From the NCBI GenBank assembly GCA_002342255.1, contig DDPP01000029.1, positions 1 through 6,410 of the forward strand: a stretch of DNA of 6,410 bases, read 5' to 3'. This DNA is from Micrococcales bacterium UBA2465 (GTDB taxonomy: Bacteria > Actinomycetota > Actinomycetes > Actinomycetales > Microbacteriaceae). The translations under genes and the position numbers were made by a program. Shown one piece after another: positions 6,408 through 6,410 of the stretch; within the stretch, counting starts at the first letter, position 1; each line of letters begins with the position of its first letter. The notes beneath the pieces are model-generated. The model had not been told where the DNA came from. It saw only the letters and a list, made by a program, of their open reading frames with translations, and made no database searches.

Positions 6408-6410
6408 GGG

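Overview
The window reads as a piece of a compact actinobacterial chromosome. The glutamyl-tRNA synthetase carries the [12 protein letters not shown] form of the HIGH region and lacks zinc-site cysteines, as in actinobacteria. IlvE and the long SerA resemble their mycobacterial counterparts in length and key residues. The order serA ... ilvE - FAH-family gene - gltX is a known actinobacterial arrangement. Four sampled lines average about 45% G+C, low for the phylum, and genes touch or overlap almost everywhere. A streamlined aquatic lineage (freshwater Nanopelagicales or a small-genome Microbacteriaceae) is plausible, but this is inference.

Layout from left to right: gltX (14-1528, minus), an FAH-family hydrolase (1541-2299, minus) and ilvE (2299-3393, minus) form a tight unit transcribed leftward. 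Next come a TehB-like SAM methyltransferase (3438-4052, minus) and a lipoprotein with a degenerate rhodanese domain (4052-4426, minus), which overlap slightly and form a second leftward unit. A 64-bp divergent spacer separates these from a small soluble rhodanese with an intact active-site cysteine (4491-4808, plus). That gene runs convergently into serA (4805-6397, minus), and their stop codons overlap.

The amino-acid genes cover serine synthesis (SerA), the last transamination of Ile/Leu/Val synthesis (IlvE) and glutamate charging (GltX). Glutamate is also the amino donor for IlvE and for the serine pathway. The rhodanese/lipoprotein/methyltransferase trio sits where leuB is commonly found in related genomes, so it looks like a lineage-specific replacement.

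The least expected signal is an 11-bp sequence, GTAAAGTTGTC on the minus strand. It occurs exactly 30 nt upstream of the start codons of both ilvE and the lipoprotein gene and probably marks two promoters of the same class. I see no mobile element, CRISPR array, RNA gene or clear terminator. No stretch over 300 bases lacks a gene. Nothing here supports a wholly new system.
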